64,000 bases of DNA, taken from Paenibacillus nanensis (GTDB lineage Bacteria > Bacillota > Bacilli > Paenibacillales > Paenibacillaceae). Location of the stretch: NCBI RefSeq assembly GCF_003583765.1, contig NZ_QXQA01000016.1:87504-151503 (forward strand), given 5' to 3'. A model generated the notes under the pieces. That model saw nothing but the letters and a program-made list of their open reading frames with translations. It had not been told where the DNA came from and ran no database searches. Positions within the stretch are counted from its first letter, which is position 1, and each line of letters opens with the position of its first letter. Positions 1 through 7,587 of the stretch are shown here, piece by piece. The translations under genes and the position numbers were made by a program.

Positions 1-28
1 TAGTACACCCTAATCGGCTCTACAATTT

Positions 29-79
29 CTCGACAAGAATCAACACAGTCGACTGAACTCGATTCTTGTTGAGTTTTTG
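29..79 (+). terminator. stem-loop with T-tract upstream of the HD-GYP gene
   Basis: Arms ACAAGAATC and GATTCTTGT enclose a 19-nt loop and are followed after TGAG by TTTTT. It probably ends a gene lying left of the window, since no coding start precedes it here. It could also be an attenuator in the leader of the HD-GYP gene, because it lies only about 40 nt before that start. Confidence 0.5.
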
Positions 80-119
80 TTGAGGACGGTCTAGTAAAGT
101 AATACGAAAGGACTACGAA

Positions 120-1172
120 ATGGGAGGAGCAGCGCTTTTGGCAAAAACGAGAGACTGGGGTCACGTCATCGGAAAAAGAATAATAAGAGATGTGTTCAGC
201 GACAACGGTATATTGCTTGTGCCCATATCATCGATTATTACGCGAGAACAAATTATGATACTTGAGAAGCATGGCATCGAGTTAACCGCTCAAGACGTCG
301 TTTCGATTGGTCCCTATTCCGAAAACGAATCATTTGTACATACGCAGATTATTAATGACACAGTGACGGAGATCAGCCGCCTATTTGAGGGGATTCGAAC
401 GACAAAAGAAGTTCCGATCGCGGAATTGCGAAGGAGCGTGATTCCGATTGTACAAGAAATTGCCTCCAAGGAGACGCCGCTGATCGGATTGTTCGCATCG
501 CTGCAAGCTAAGGACGATTATATTTATCGTCATCATATTGCGGTTGGCATCTATGCCTGCCTAATTGGAGGCTGGATGGGCCTGGACCGGCAGGAGCAGC
601 TGCAGCTGACTACGGCTGCTTTATTGCACGATATTGGGAAGATGCTTATTCCAGAGGAACTTCTTCAAAAGCCGGGCAAGCTGACAGCGGAGGAATACGC
701 GATCATGAAAAGCCATACGGTTCTAGGCTATGAACTATTGAAAAAAACAGTCGGCGTGACGCACCGTCAAGCGCTTGTGGCGCTTCAGCATCATGAACGG
801 ATGGACGGGGGCGGGTATCCGTTAGGACTAACGCACGATAAAATTGAACGGTTTAGCCGGATTACTTCGGTTGCGGACCGATTTCACGCGATGACGTCAA
901 GAAGAGCGTATCAGGACCCTCTGCCGTTCTATGAGGTTCTGTTTCAAATCGAAAAGGACTCTTTTGGCGAGTTGGATCCTGTCATTACAAGGCTATTCGT
1001 AGAAAAAATGATGAATGCGCTCATCGGACGCTCGGTGCTGCTCACGGATGGCAGAGAAGGCGTTGTGTTAATGGTTCAAGCCCAAAACCTTGGGCAGCCT
1101 CTCATCCAGGCGGAAGATCGTTTCATTGACCTTAGCAGAGAGCCGGCCATACGCATTGAACAAATACTTTAG
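120..1172 (+). CDS. HD-GYP domain c-di-GMP phosphodiesterase
   Basis: This is a 350-residue protein whose C-terminal half is an HD-GYP domain, the family that hydrolyses cyclic di-GMP to pGpG or GMP. The metal-binding HD pair is at residues 170-171 (LLHDIGK) and the signature HHERMDGGGYP ends with GYP at 232-234, so the key residues are intact. The N-terminal 110 residues have no receiver or sensor domain that I recognise, and no membrane segment is seen, so it should be cytosolic. The ATG follows GAAAGG at a usable distance. The next gene, a GGDEF-EAL protein, starts 26 nt downstream, so the two are probably co-transcribed and act on the same second-messenger pool. Confidence 0.9.
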   Translation: MGGAALLAKTRDWGHVIGKRIIRDVFSDNGILLVPISSIITREQIMILEKHGIELTAQDVVSIGPYSENESFVHTQIINDTVTEISRLFEGIRTTKEVPIAELRRSVIPIVQEIASKETPLIGLFASLQAKDDYIYRHHIAVGIYACLIGGWMGLDRQEQLQLTTAALLHDIGKMLIPEELLQKPGKLTAEEYAIMKSHTVLGYELLKKTVGVTHRQALVALQHHERMDGGGYPLGLTHDKIERFSRITSVADRFHAMTSRRAYQDPLPFYEVLFQIEKDSFGELDPVITRLFVEKMMNALIGRSVLLTDGREGVVLMVQAQNLGQPLIQAEDRFIDLSREPAIRIEQIL

Positions 1173-1198
1173 TACAAGATTGGAGTAAGCAGAGAAAT

Positions 1199-3208
1199 AT
1201 GGAGGGCAGTTATAACTATTATATTGTAGCTCTTTCGGTCATCATCGCGATATTGGCTTCCTATTCAGCCTTAAGCATTACCGCCAAAATTTCCGGCACG
1301 CAAGGAAAAGGCCGATTCTTCTGGCTGCTAGCGGGAGCATTCGTTATGGGGAGCGGCGTGTGGTCCATGCATTTCGTCGGCATGCTGGCCTTTCACCTGC
1401 ACGCGGCCGTAAAATATGACATTGGGCTTACGCTTCTATCCATGGCGGCGAGCATTATATCTTCCTTTATCGCGTTTTATATCACCATGCCCACGAACGT
1501 AAATTGGTACAAAATAGCGGTAGGCGGTTTTATGATGGGCACCGGAATCGTCACCATGCATTACGTTGGCATGGAAGCTATGGTCATGCCGGTCGATCTT
1601 ACGTACGATAAGCTGATGTGGGCCATATCCGCAATCATTGCTTTTGCCGCTTCTTATGCAGCGTTATTTTTGTTTCTGCGTTTCCGGAATCGTACCTCGT
1701 CCCATGGACTGAAATGGGCGTCTTCCATTGTCATGGGTGCCGCGATTTGCGGCATGCACTACACAGGCATGAAGGCGGCAAAGTTTCATGCGCATGAAGG
1801 CGCCGCAATGGAGCATGCGTCATCTGTAGATCTCTTTCTTCTATATGGAGTGACCGTCACCATATTCATTATTCTGTTTGTATCGTGGGGCGCGATGTTC
1901 TTCGACCGTCATGTATTAGAAAGATTGGCGTATCAGGACGCCATTACGGGATTGCCGAATCGTAACGAAATGAACCGTTTTTTTGACAAGCAAACCGGCC
2001 ATGAAAGTATTGGCGTTATCTTTCTCGACTTGGATCAATTCAAGGCGATTAACGACACTTTAGGTCATCATATTGGCGATTTGCTGGTCGAGGAGGTCGG
2101 CAATCGCCTGCGTCATTTTGTTAGCGCTGGCCAACAGGCGTTTCGTATCGGCGGCGACGAGTTCTTGTTTATTATAAGGGATTGTACGCTGGAACGGGCG
2201 GAACGGCTGGCGGAGCAAATTTTGCAAAGCATTAAGAAAGTGTACCGCATTGAGGGCAACGAGCTTTACGTAACGGGGAGCATCGGCATCAGCATCGGCT
2301 CGGTTCAAGAGTCTAACCGTTCGGTGCTGCTTAAAACCGCGGATACCGCCATGTACAAGGCGAAGGGCTTAGGGAAAAACCAGTACTGCGTGTATACCGA
2401 AGAGATGGGCGTTCATGAGGTCAGGAAAATGGAGCTGGAGAAGGACTTGCAGCGGGCGCTCGACCAAGACCAGTTTTTTATTGTGTATCAGCCGAAATGG
2501 AACGTAAAAACGAACCGGTTAGTCGGACTGGAGGCATTGATCCGATGGCAGCATCCCCGGCTGGGACTGGTGTCGCCGGGAGAGTTTATTCCGATCGCGG
2601 AGGAGACCGGCCTTATTATCCCGATGACCCGATGGACATTGGAGGAGGCATGCCGCAGGTGCAAGGCATGGCAGGCCGTCGGCTTCGCCCAGCCGGTATC
2701 GGTAAATTTGTCGGTCCGCTTGTTCCAAACCGATCTGTTAACGGAGCTAATCTCAAGCACTTTAGAGAAGACACAGCTTGAGCCGCGGTTTCTGGAGCTT
2801 GAAATTACCGAGTCGATGGTGTTTTACGACATTAACGATATTATCCGGCAGCTCGAAGCCATACGCAAGCTGGGCGTAAGAGTATCCATGGACGACTTCG
2901 GTACCGGCTATTCCTCCATAGGACTGCTCGACCGGCTGCCTCTGGACGCGCTGAAATTGGACCGTTTGTTTATTGACGATTTGGATACGCCTAGCAAGCG
3001 GGCTATTATTCATGCGATTATATTAATGGCGGAGACCCTCCAATTGGATGTGATTGCCGAAGGGGTGGAGAAGCAGGAGCATATTGAATTTTTGACCCAG
3101 CTGGGCTGTCACGTCATGCAAGGTTATTTCTACGGCAAACCTATGGAGGATGAAATCATTGAGCGGTGGATGAAGGATCATGACCGGCGAGAAGAATCGC
3201 AGAGATAA
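1199..3208 (+). CDS. MHYT-GGDEF-EAL membrane protein (c-di-GMP turnover)
   Basis: This 669-residue protein begins with a seven-helix MHYT sensor. Three motifs of the MHYT type are visible (SMHFVGM, TMHYVGM, GMHYTGM), thought to bind a metal and sense a gas or redox signal. A GGDEF domain follows with an intact RIGGDEF at residues 318-322, then an EAL domain with EAL at 445-447 and the later DDFGTGYSS motif. Both catalytic halves therefore look competent, so the net direction (diguanylate cyclase or phosphodiesterase) cannot be read from sequence. It sits 26 nt after the HD-GYP gene, apparently in one operon. A terminator follows directly. Confidence 0.93.
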   Translation: MEGSYNYYIVALSVIIAILASYSALSITAKISGTQGKGRFFWLLAGAFVMGSGVWSMHFVGMLAFHLHAAVKYDIGLTLLSMAASIISSFIAFYITMPTNVNWYKIAVGGFMMGTGIVTMHYVGMEAMVMPVDLTYDKLMWAISAIIAFAASYAALFLFLRFRNRTSSHGLKWASSIVMGAAICGMHYTGMKAAKFHAHEGAAMEHASSVDLFLLYGVTVTIFIILFVSWGAMFFDRHVLERLAYQDAITGLPNRNEMNRFFDKQTGHESIGVIFLDLDQFKAINDTLGHHIGDLLVEEVGNRLRHFVSAGQQAFRIGGDEFLFIIRDCTLERAERLAEQILQSIKKVYRIEGNELYVTGSIGISIGSVQESNRSVLLKTADTAMYKAKGLGKNQYCVYTEEMGVHEVRKMELEKDLQRALDQDQFFIVYQPKWNVKTNRLVGLEALIRWQHPRLGLVSPGEFIPIAEETGLIIPMTRWTLEEACRRCKAWQAVGFAQPVSVNLSVRLFQTDLLTELISSTLEKTQLEPRFLELEITESMVFYDINDIIRQLEAIRKLGVRVSMDDFGTGYSSIGLLDRLPLDALKLDRLFIDDLDTPSKRAIIHAIILMAETLQLDVIAEGVEKQEHIEFLTQLGCHVMQGYFYGKPMEDEIIERWMKDHDRREESQR

Positions 3209-3210
3209 CG

Positions 3211-3258
3211 GGGGTTGGATGAAGGAGACGCTGCTCTCCCGGCCAGCCCCTTTTTTTT
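3211..3258 (+). terminator. Rho-independent terminator of the c-di-GMP operon
   Basis: GGGGTTGG pairs with CCAGCCCC (one G-T pair) and is followed by eight T residues. It starts two bases after the stop codon of the GGDEF-EAL gene. Confidence 0.75.
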
Positions 3259-3365
3259 GCTTCATTACGGATTGGACGGCGGTATCCTCGTCACTTACAA
3301 TAGTATCCATAGATTGAAAGGGAAGAAAACTCAAAAAATATTTTCAAAAATTTTTTTTGGTTTGA

Positions 3366-3395
3366 TGTCGATTATCCGGTTTACCGTTCGTTGTA
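3366..3395 (+). promoter_or_regulatory. possible ECF42-type promoter of the YCII/sigma operon
   Basis: TGTCGA at 3366-3371 resembles the -35 element reported for ECF42 sigma factors, which are normally autoregulated. It lies about 95 nt before the first YCII start codon. The -10 side is not distinctive, so this is a tentative assignment based on the motif and on the sigma gene in the operon. Confidence 0.3.
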
Positions 3396-3467
3396 GATAT
3401 AGAAGCGCGGATAGGATGGTTTGTCAGATGGTCTCGGCTTCAATTCAATTGTAGAGGAGAGTTGGTT

Positions 3468-3902
3468 ATGCGGTTTATGATGATTGTAAAAGCGACGGCG
3501 GACTCGGAGAATGGCAAGCCGCCAAGTCCGGAGCTGTTCGAGGCGATGATGAAATACAATGAGGAGCTGGCGAAGGCGGGCGTGCTGCTTGCGGCGGATG
3601 GACTCCATCCGAGCTCGAACGCGATTCGAATCTCCTATCCGGAGCCGGGCGGAAAGCCGAAGGTAATAGACGGACCGTTCACCGAGGCGAAGGAACTGAT
3701 TGCCGGTTATACGTTAATTGAAGTGAAATCGCGGGAAGAAGCGATTGAATGGGCGATGCGGATGCCGGATCCGCATGGGAACGGCGAGGGCCGGATCGAG
3801 CTTCGTCAGGTATTTGAAGCGCCGGAGCTGACGGAGGACCCGAGCATGCTTGTCAGTCATGCAAAGCTTACGGAAGAAATGAAGAGGCGCGGCCGCTCGT
3901 GA
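3468..3902 (+). CDS. YCII/DGPF-domain protein
   Basis: A 144-residue YCII-related protein, a small dimeric alpha-beta fold of uncertain activity that is found next to ECF42 sigma factors. The characteristic DGPF motif is present (VIDGPFTEAKE), followed by GYTLIEV and a DPHGNGEG segment typical of the family. The ATG at 3468 is chosen over a TTG at 3462 because GAGGAGA at 3454-3460 is correctly spaced for it. The sigma factor gene starts inside the stop codon (GTGA overlap), so translation is probably coupled. In known ECF42 systems the DGPF protein genes are targets of the sigma factor. Confidence 0.85.
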   Translation: MRFMMIVKATADSENGKPPSPELFEAMMKYNEELAKAGVLLAADGLHPSSNAIRISYPEPGGKPKVIDGPFTEAKELIAGYTLIEVKSREEAIEWAMRMPDPHGNGEGRIELRQVFEAPELTEDPSMLVSHAKLTEEMKRRGRS

Positions 3903-5161
3903 CGGAATCCGCTTCCCGGCTAGCGATCGAGGCGGTCTGGCGCATCGAATCGGCCAAGCTCATCGCCGGTTTGACGCGGATGGTGCGAGACGTCGGATTG
4001 GCCGAGGATCTCGCGCAAGACGCACTTGTCATCGCGCTCGAGAAGTGGCCGGTTACCGGCATTCCGGACAAACCGGGCGCATGGCTGATGACGGCGGCGA
4101 AACGCCGCGCGCTTGACCTGCTGCGCCGAGACAAATTGCGCGACCGGAAATACGAAGAGGTTGGACGCAGCGCGGAATTGTATACGGAAGATGAGCTGAA
4201 CGGCGAAGCGAGCGGCGAGATCGGGGACGATCTCCTGCGTCTTATCTTTATGACCTGCCATCCGATTCTGTCTCGGGAAGGACGTGTCGCGCTCACTCTC
4301 CGTCTGCTTGGAGGACTGACGACAGACGAGATTGCGCGAGCTTTCATTGTGCCGGAGCCGACGATTGCGCAGCGAATCGTCCGCGCCAAGCGGACATTGC
4401 GGGAAGCCCGGGCTGCCTTCGAAGAGACGCCGGCCGGCCCTGAATTAAAGGAAAGGCTGGAAGCGGTGCTTGAAGTGATCTATCTTATGTTCAACGAAGG
4501 GTACGCGGCTACTTCAGGTGAGAACTGGACCCGTCCGCTGCTCTGCCAAGAAGCGCTGCGGCTGGGCCGCATCCTTGCGGAGGTCGCGCCGCTGGAGCCG
4601 GAGGCGCACGGATTGGCGGCACTCATGGAATTTCAGGCTTCGCGGCTTAAGACGCGGGTGGGACCGGCAGGCGAACCGATTCTGCTGGCGGATCAGAACC
4701 GCTCGCTGTGGGACCGGCTCCTAATCCGCCGCGGACTGGCCGCTTTGGAGCGGGCGCGGTCGCTTGGCCGGCCGCTCGGGCCCTATGCGCTGCAGGCTGC
4801 AATCGCGGCTTGCCATGCCGAGGCACCGTCTTCGGAAGAGACGAATTGGATGCGGATTGCCGCGCTGTATGAAGCGCTATCGCGTGTCATGCCCTCGCCA
4901 ATCGTGGAACTTAACCGGGCGGTCGCGATCGGAATGGCGTTCGGGCCGGCCTTCGCTCTCGAGCTTGTCGAGCAATTGGAGAGCGAGCCGGCGCTTCAGG
5001 ACTATCATTTGCTGCCGAGCGTCAAAGGCGACTTTTTATATAAGCTGGGAAGAATCGAAGAGGCTGGGGCCGCCTTCGAAGCGGCGGCTGCGATGGCACG
5101 GAATGAACAGGAACGGGATTTGCTGCTTAGACGCGCCGCAGCTTGCAGGTCGGCGGAGTGA
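3899..5161 (+). CDS. ECF sigma factor with C-terminal TPR-like extension (ECF42 group)
   Basis: At 420 residues this is far longer than a standard ECF sigma factor. Region 2 (about residues 20-85, with AEDLAQDALVIALEKW) and region 4 (about 110-165, helix-turn-helix TTDEIARAFIVPEPTIAQRI) are followed by about 230 residues of helical, TPR-like sequence ending in repeated A-rich helices. This architecture and the flanking YCII genes match the ECF42 group, in which the C-terminal extension replaces an anti-sigma factor as the control element. It starts with GTG overlapping the upstream stop. No anti-sigma gene is present nearby. Confidence 0.9.
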   Translation: MTESASRLAIEAVWRIESAKLIAGLTRMVRDVGLAEDLAQDALVIALEKWPVTGIPDKPGAWLMTAAKRRALDLLRRDKLRDRKYEEVGRSAELYTEDELNGEASGEIGDDLLRLIFMTCHPILSREGRVALTLRLLGGLTTDEIARAFIVPEPTIAQRIVRAKRTLREARAAFEETPAGPELKERLEAVLEVIYLMFNEGYAATSGENWTRPLLCQEALRLGRILAEVAPLEPEAHGLAALMEFQASRLKTRVGPAGEPILLADQNRSLWDRLLIRRGLAALERARSLGRPLGPYALQAAIAACHAEAPSSEETNWMRIAALYEALSRVMPSPIVELNRAVAIGMAFGPAFALELVEQLESEPALQDYHLLPSVKGDFLYKLGRIEEAGAAFEAAAAMARNEQERDLLLRRAAACRSAE

Positions 5162-5176
5162 AAGGAGGAAATCAGA

Positions 5177-5533
5177 TTGCGGTATATGCTGATCATGAGG
5201 GCCACCCGCCATTCGGAAGCGGGCATCCCGCCGAGGGCAGAGAGCATCGAAGCGATGAACGCATATCATGCCGAGCTTGAGAAGGCAGGCGTCCTGCTTG
5301 CTGCCGAACGGCTGCTCCCAAGCTCAAACGGTATACGGATAGCCTATCCGAACGCCGGAGGCAGTCCTGCCTTCGCTTCGGGACCGATTGATCAAGTTAA
5401 CGAACTGGCTGCCGGCTATACGGTTATTGACGTGACAAGCGAGGAAGAAGCGTTAGCTTGGGCGAAGAGGGCGCCGGACCCGAACGGTTACGGCGAAGGG
5501 GTTATCGATCTTCATAGGATGTTGGACGAATAG
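5177..5533 (+). CDS. YCII-like protein with degenerate DGPF motif
   Basis: A 118-residue homologue of the first YCII protein, sharing the RYMLIMRAT opening, the GVLLAAERLLPSSNGIRI core and the DPNGYGEG tail. The DGPF position reads SGPI (FASGPIDQVNEL), so the acidic residue and the phenylalanine are both changed. The start is TTG at 5177, supported by AAAGGAGG at 5161-5168 with an 8-nt gap. It is 15 nt behind the sigma gene and so belongs to the same operon. It may be a diverged non-equivalent subunit or a decaying copy. Confidence 0.82.
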   Translation: MRYMLIMRATRHSEAGIPPRAESIEAMNAYHAELEKAGVLLAAERLLPSSNGIRIAYPNAGGSPAFASGPIDQVNELAAGYTVIDVTSEEEALAWAKRAPDPNGYGEGVIDLHRMLDE

Positions 5534-5673
5534 GAAATCGAAAAGGAGAGCTTGAGCTTCCGGATGGATTCGAGGGACCGCCGGAGCGCAAGACGATCAA
5601 GCTTCAGCAAGCCCATAATGCCGATTACAGCAAGCTGGCGTCGCTGGCTAGCCAGGCGGCAGCGACATTGTAG
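5534..5673 (+). pseudogene. possible C-terminal remnant of an unidentified gene
   Basis: In the frame of position 5551 there are 40 protein-like codons (ELPDGFEGPPERKTIKLQ, then NADYSKLASLASQAAATL) ending at TAG 5671-5673 just before a terminator. No credible start codon precedes them in that frame, although AAAAGGAG occurs at 5541. I read it as the tail of a deleted gene; the family is not recognised. Confidence 0.3.
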
Positions 5674-5678
5674 GAACA

Positions 5679-5712
5679 GGCCATCCCGAATTTGCGGGAT
5701 GGCCTTTTTTTT
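5679..5712 (+). terminator. Rho-independent terminator of the YCII/sigma operon
   Basis: GGCCATCCCG pairs with CGGGATGGCC around AATTTG and is followed by eight T residues. It also separates this operon from the convergent SDR gene. Confidence 0.9.
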
Positions 5713-5721
5713 GAAAAATCG

Positions 5722-6462
5722 TTATAAGGTTTGTCCGCTGTCCACGGTTATAATTTGCCCGGTCATCGCTTCCTGAGCCAGAGCCGCGCAGATCATTTGA
5801 GCGATATCGTCAGCTGTGGAAATGCGCTGCAGAAGAAGATTCGGCGCAAGCTTCCTCATTTGCTCCTCCTTCCCGGCCCACCACCTGGTTTCGACGGCTC
5901 CAGGCACGACGCAATTGACCCGAATGTCGGGGGCGAGTGCGCGCGCCAACGATTTAGTCAGACCATGCACGGCCGCTTTCGACACGGCATAAGGAAGCGA
6001 GGAGCCCAGGCCGGTCTGGCCGGCAATGCTGCCGAGATTGACGATGGCGCCCTGCCGGTTCCTCCGCATCAAGGGGGCGACGGCGCGCGCGCAGAAGAAC
6101 ATGCCCTTCACGTTTACGCCGAACAGCTCATCCCATACGTCCTCTGTTGCCGTCTCCAAATCATGCATCGGGATATGCCTCGTTACGCTGGCATTATTAA
6201 TTAGCATATCCACCGTGCCGAACAGCTGCACAGCCTTCTCGACCATAACCCGCACCTCCTCGTCACGGGACACGTCCGCTTGAAGCGCGACGGCTCGTCC
6301 TCCCTCCTCCCGAATCTGCCGCACCGTTTCCTCCGCATCCTCTAAGGAACGGGAATAATTAACGATAACGGCTGCTCCCAGCCGCGAGAGCGCAAGGCTG
6401 GTCGCCTTACCGATGCCCGTGCCTCCGCCAGTTACAAGAGCGACTTTATTTTTTAGTTCCAT
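5722..6462 (-). CDS. SDR family oxidoreductase (FabG-like)
   Basis: A 246-residue classical short-chain dehydrogenase/reductase of normal length. The cofactor motif TGGGTGIG is near residue 11, NNAS near 90, a catalytic serine in GSIAGQTG and the YAVSK catalytic pair follow, and the C-terminus ends GQIITVDSGQTL. Such proteins reduce or oxidise carbonyl substrates with NAD(P)(H); the substrate cannot be assigned. The gene is divergent from a LysR-type regulator with a 117-bp gap, the usual arrangement for a regulator and its target. It should be cytosolic. Confidence 0.87.
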   Translation of the reverse strand: MELKNKVALVTGGGTGIGKATSLALSRLGAAVIVNYSRSLEDAEETVRQIREEGGRAVALQADVSRDEEVRVMVEKAVQLFGTVDMLINNASVTRHIPMHDLETATEDVWDELFGVNVKGMFFCARAVAPLMRRNRQGAIVNLGSIAGQTGLGSSLPYAVSKAAVHGLTKSLARALAPDIRVNCVVPGAVETRWWAGKEEQMRKLAPNLLLQRISTADDIAQMICAALAQEAMTGQIITVDSGQTL

Positions 6463-6523
6463 CGTTATTCCGCCTTTTCGTTAGAGTTGGTTAATGATAT
6501 TGTAAGGTTAGCTATGCTATTTG

Positions 6524-6529
6524 TATAAT
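6524..6529 (+). promoter_or_regulatory. -10 element in the SDR/LysR divergent region
   Basis: TATAAT lies 51 nt before the LysR start. The 117-bp divergent gap is AT-rich and is where a LysR operator would be expected, but no clear T-N11-A dyad stood out by eye. Confidence 0.4.
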
Positions 6530-6579
6530 TGAATGAATTGAAGAGTGGATTCAAAATTTTTGAACGAGGGGGAGAGAAG

Positions 6580-7473
6580 ATGGACTTCAAATCGCTTATC
6601 ACGTTCCAAATGATCGTGAAATACGGAAGCTTTAACCGCGCGGCGCAGGAAATGAATTATGCGCAATCAACGGTTACTATGCAGATGCAAAAGCTTGAAT
6701 CCGAATTAGGCGTTTCGCTGCTGGAGCGAGGGAAAGAGGTCACGCTGACGGAAGCCGGCAGACTGTTCTATGACCAGAGCCTAGAAATCGTGAAGCGACT
6801 GGAGCGTCTGCAGACGAGTCTGGCGGATATGAAATTAGGCGAGGCCGGCCATGTCCGGATCGGTTCGACGGAACCGACGGCCAGCTATCGACTGCCCCAG
6901 GTTCTGAAAAAGTTCATGTCCGAATATCCGAACATCCGGGTCTCCATTGAAATCTCGAGCACGCCGGTCCTGAGCGATAAGATTCTTAAAGGCGACATCG
7001 ATTTTTCGGTCTCGACCTCGCCCGGCATAGGGTCCGAGTTTTATTTTGAGCCGCTGCTTCAGGAGGAGTTCGTCGTGTTGATGCCGGAGGACCATCCGCT
7101 TGCGGAGAAGGAGTCGGTCATGCCTGAGGATTTGGCGGGGAACCGCTTGCTTATTACAGCGTCGACTTGTCCCTATCGAAGAAAGCTGGAGATCGTCATG
7201 CAGGAGAAGGGGAATATTCCGCTCGACACGATGGAAGTAGGGAGCATGACGGCTTTGAAATTTTATGTGGAGAACGGTCTAGGCATTGCCCTTGTGCCTA
7301 AACTTTTAGTGGAGAATGAACCCAAGGGGACAACGTTCCGGACCATTGAAGGCAGCCTCATCTCGATGACGTTCGGGCTGCTGTGCAAGGAATCGGCCTA
7401 TCCGCTCCCGTCGGCGGGTAAGACGCTGTATGCTTATCTCAAGCGGGAACTAAGCGGCGCAGCTTCCGGTTAA
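6580..7473 (+). CDS. LysR family transcriptional regulator
   Basis: A 297-residue LysR-type regulator. The N-terminal winged helix-turn-helix spans about residues 1-60 (SFNRAAQEMNYAQSTVTMQMQKLESELGVSLLER), and the rest is the periplasmic-binding-like co-inducer domain starting near residue 90. The ATG at 6580 is preferred over an upstream in-frame TTG because GAGGGGGAGAG precedes it directly. It is transcribed away from the SDR gene, which is its most likely target. The effector is unknown. Confidence 0.9.
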   Translation: MDFKSLITFQMIVKYGSFNRAAQEMNYAQSTVTMQMQKLESELGVSLLERGKEVTLTEAGRLFYDQSLEIVKRLERLQTSLADMKLGEAGHVRIGSTEPTASYRLPQVLKKFMSEYPNIRVSIEISSTPVLSDKILKGDIDFSVSTSPGIGSEFYFEPLLQEEFVVLMPEDHPLAEKESVMPEDLAGNRLLITASTCPYRRKLEIVMQEKGNIPLDTMEVGSMTALKFYVENGLGIALVPKLLVENEPKGTTFRTIEGSLISMTFGLLCKESAYPLPSAGKTLYAYLKRELSGAASG

Positions 7474-7493
7474 CCTAAAGAGCAGCCCCATGC

Positions 7494-7528
7494 TATAATC
7501 AAGTTGACTACAATTGAAAGCGCATACA
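7494..7528 (+). promoter_or_regulatory. promoter -10 with cre box upstream of the LytS-like gene
   Basis: TATAAT at 7494-7499 is followed by TTGAAAGCGCATACA at 7514-7528, which fits the CcpA consensus WTGNAANCGNWNNCW at every fixed position. A cre box just downstream of the start site normally gives carbon-catabolite repression by roadblock. It is inferred that the sensor gene, and perhaps the regulator with it, is repressed when preferred sugars are present. Confidence 0.6.
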
Positions 7529-7587
7529 TTTAAGGTGATGAATTATAAATGGGGTGAAGGACCCTCTTCATCGGGAGGAGACGCTGG

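Noticed and set aside
2060..3334. Several antisense ORFs inside the GGDEF-EAL gene
   Set aside because: Shadow frames of a strong coding sequence without ribosome-binding sites or family signatures.
5552..5776. 74-codon ORF after the YCII/sigma operon
   Set aside because: It reads through the terminator hairpin and into the convergent SDR gene; the other frame looks more protein-like.
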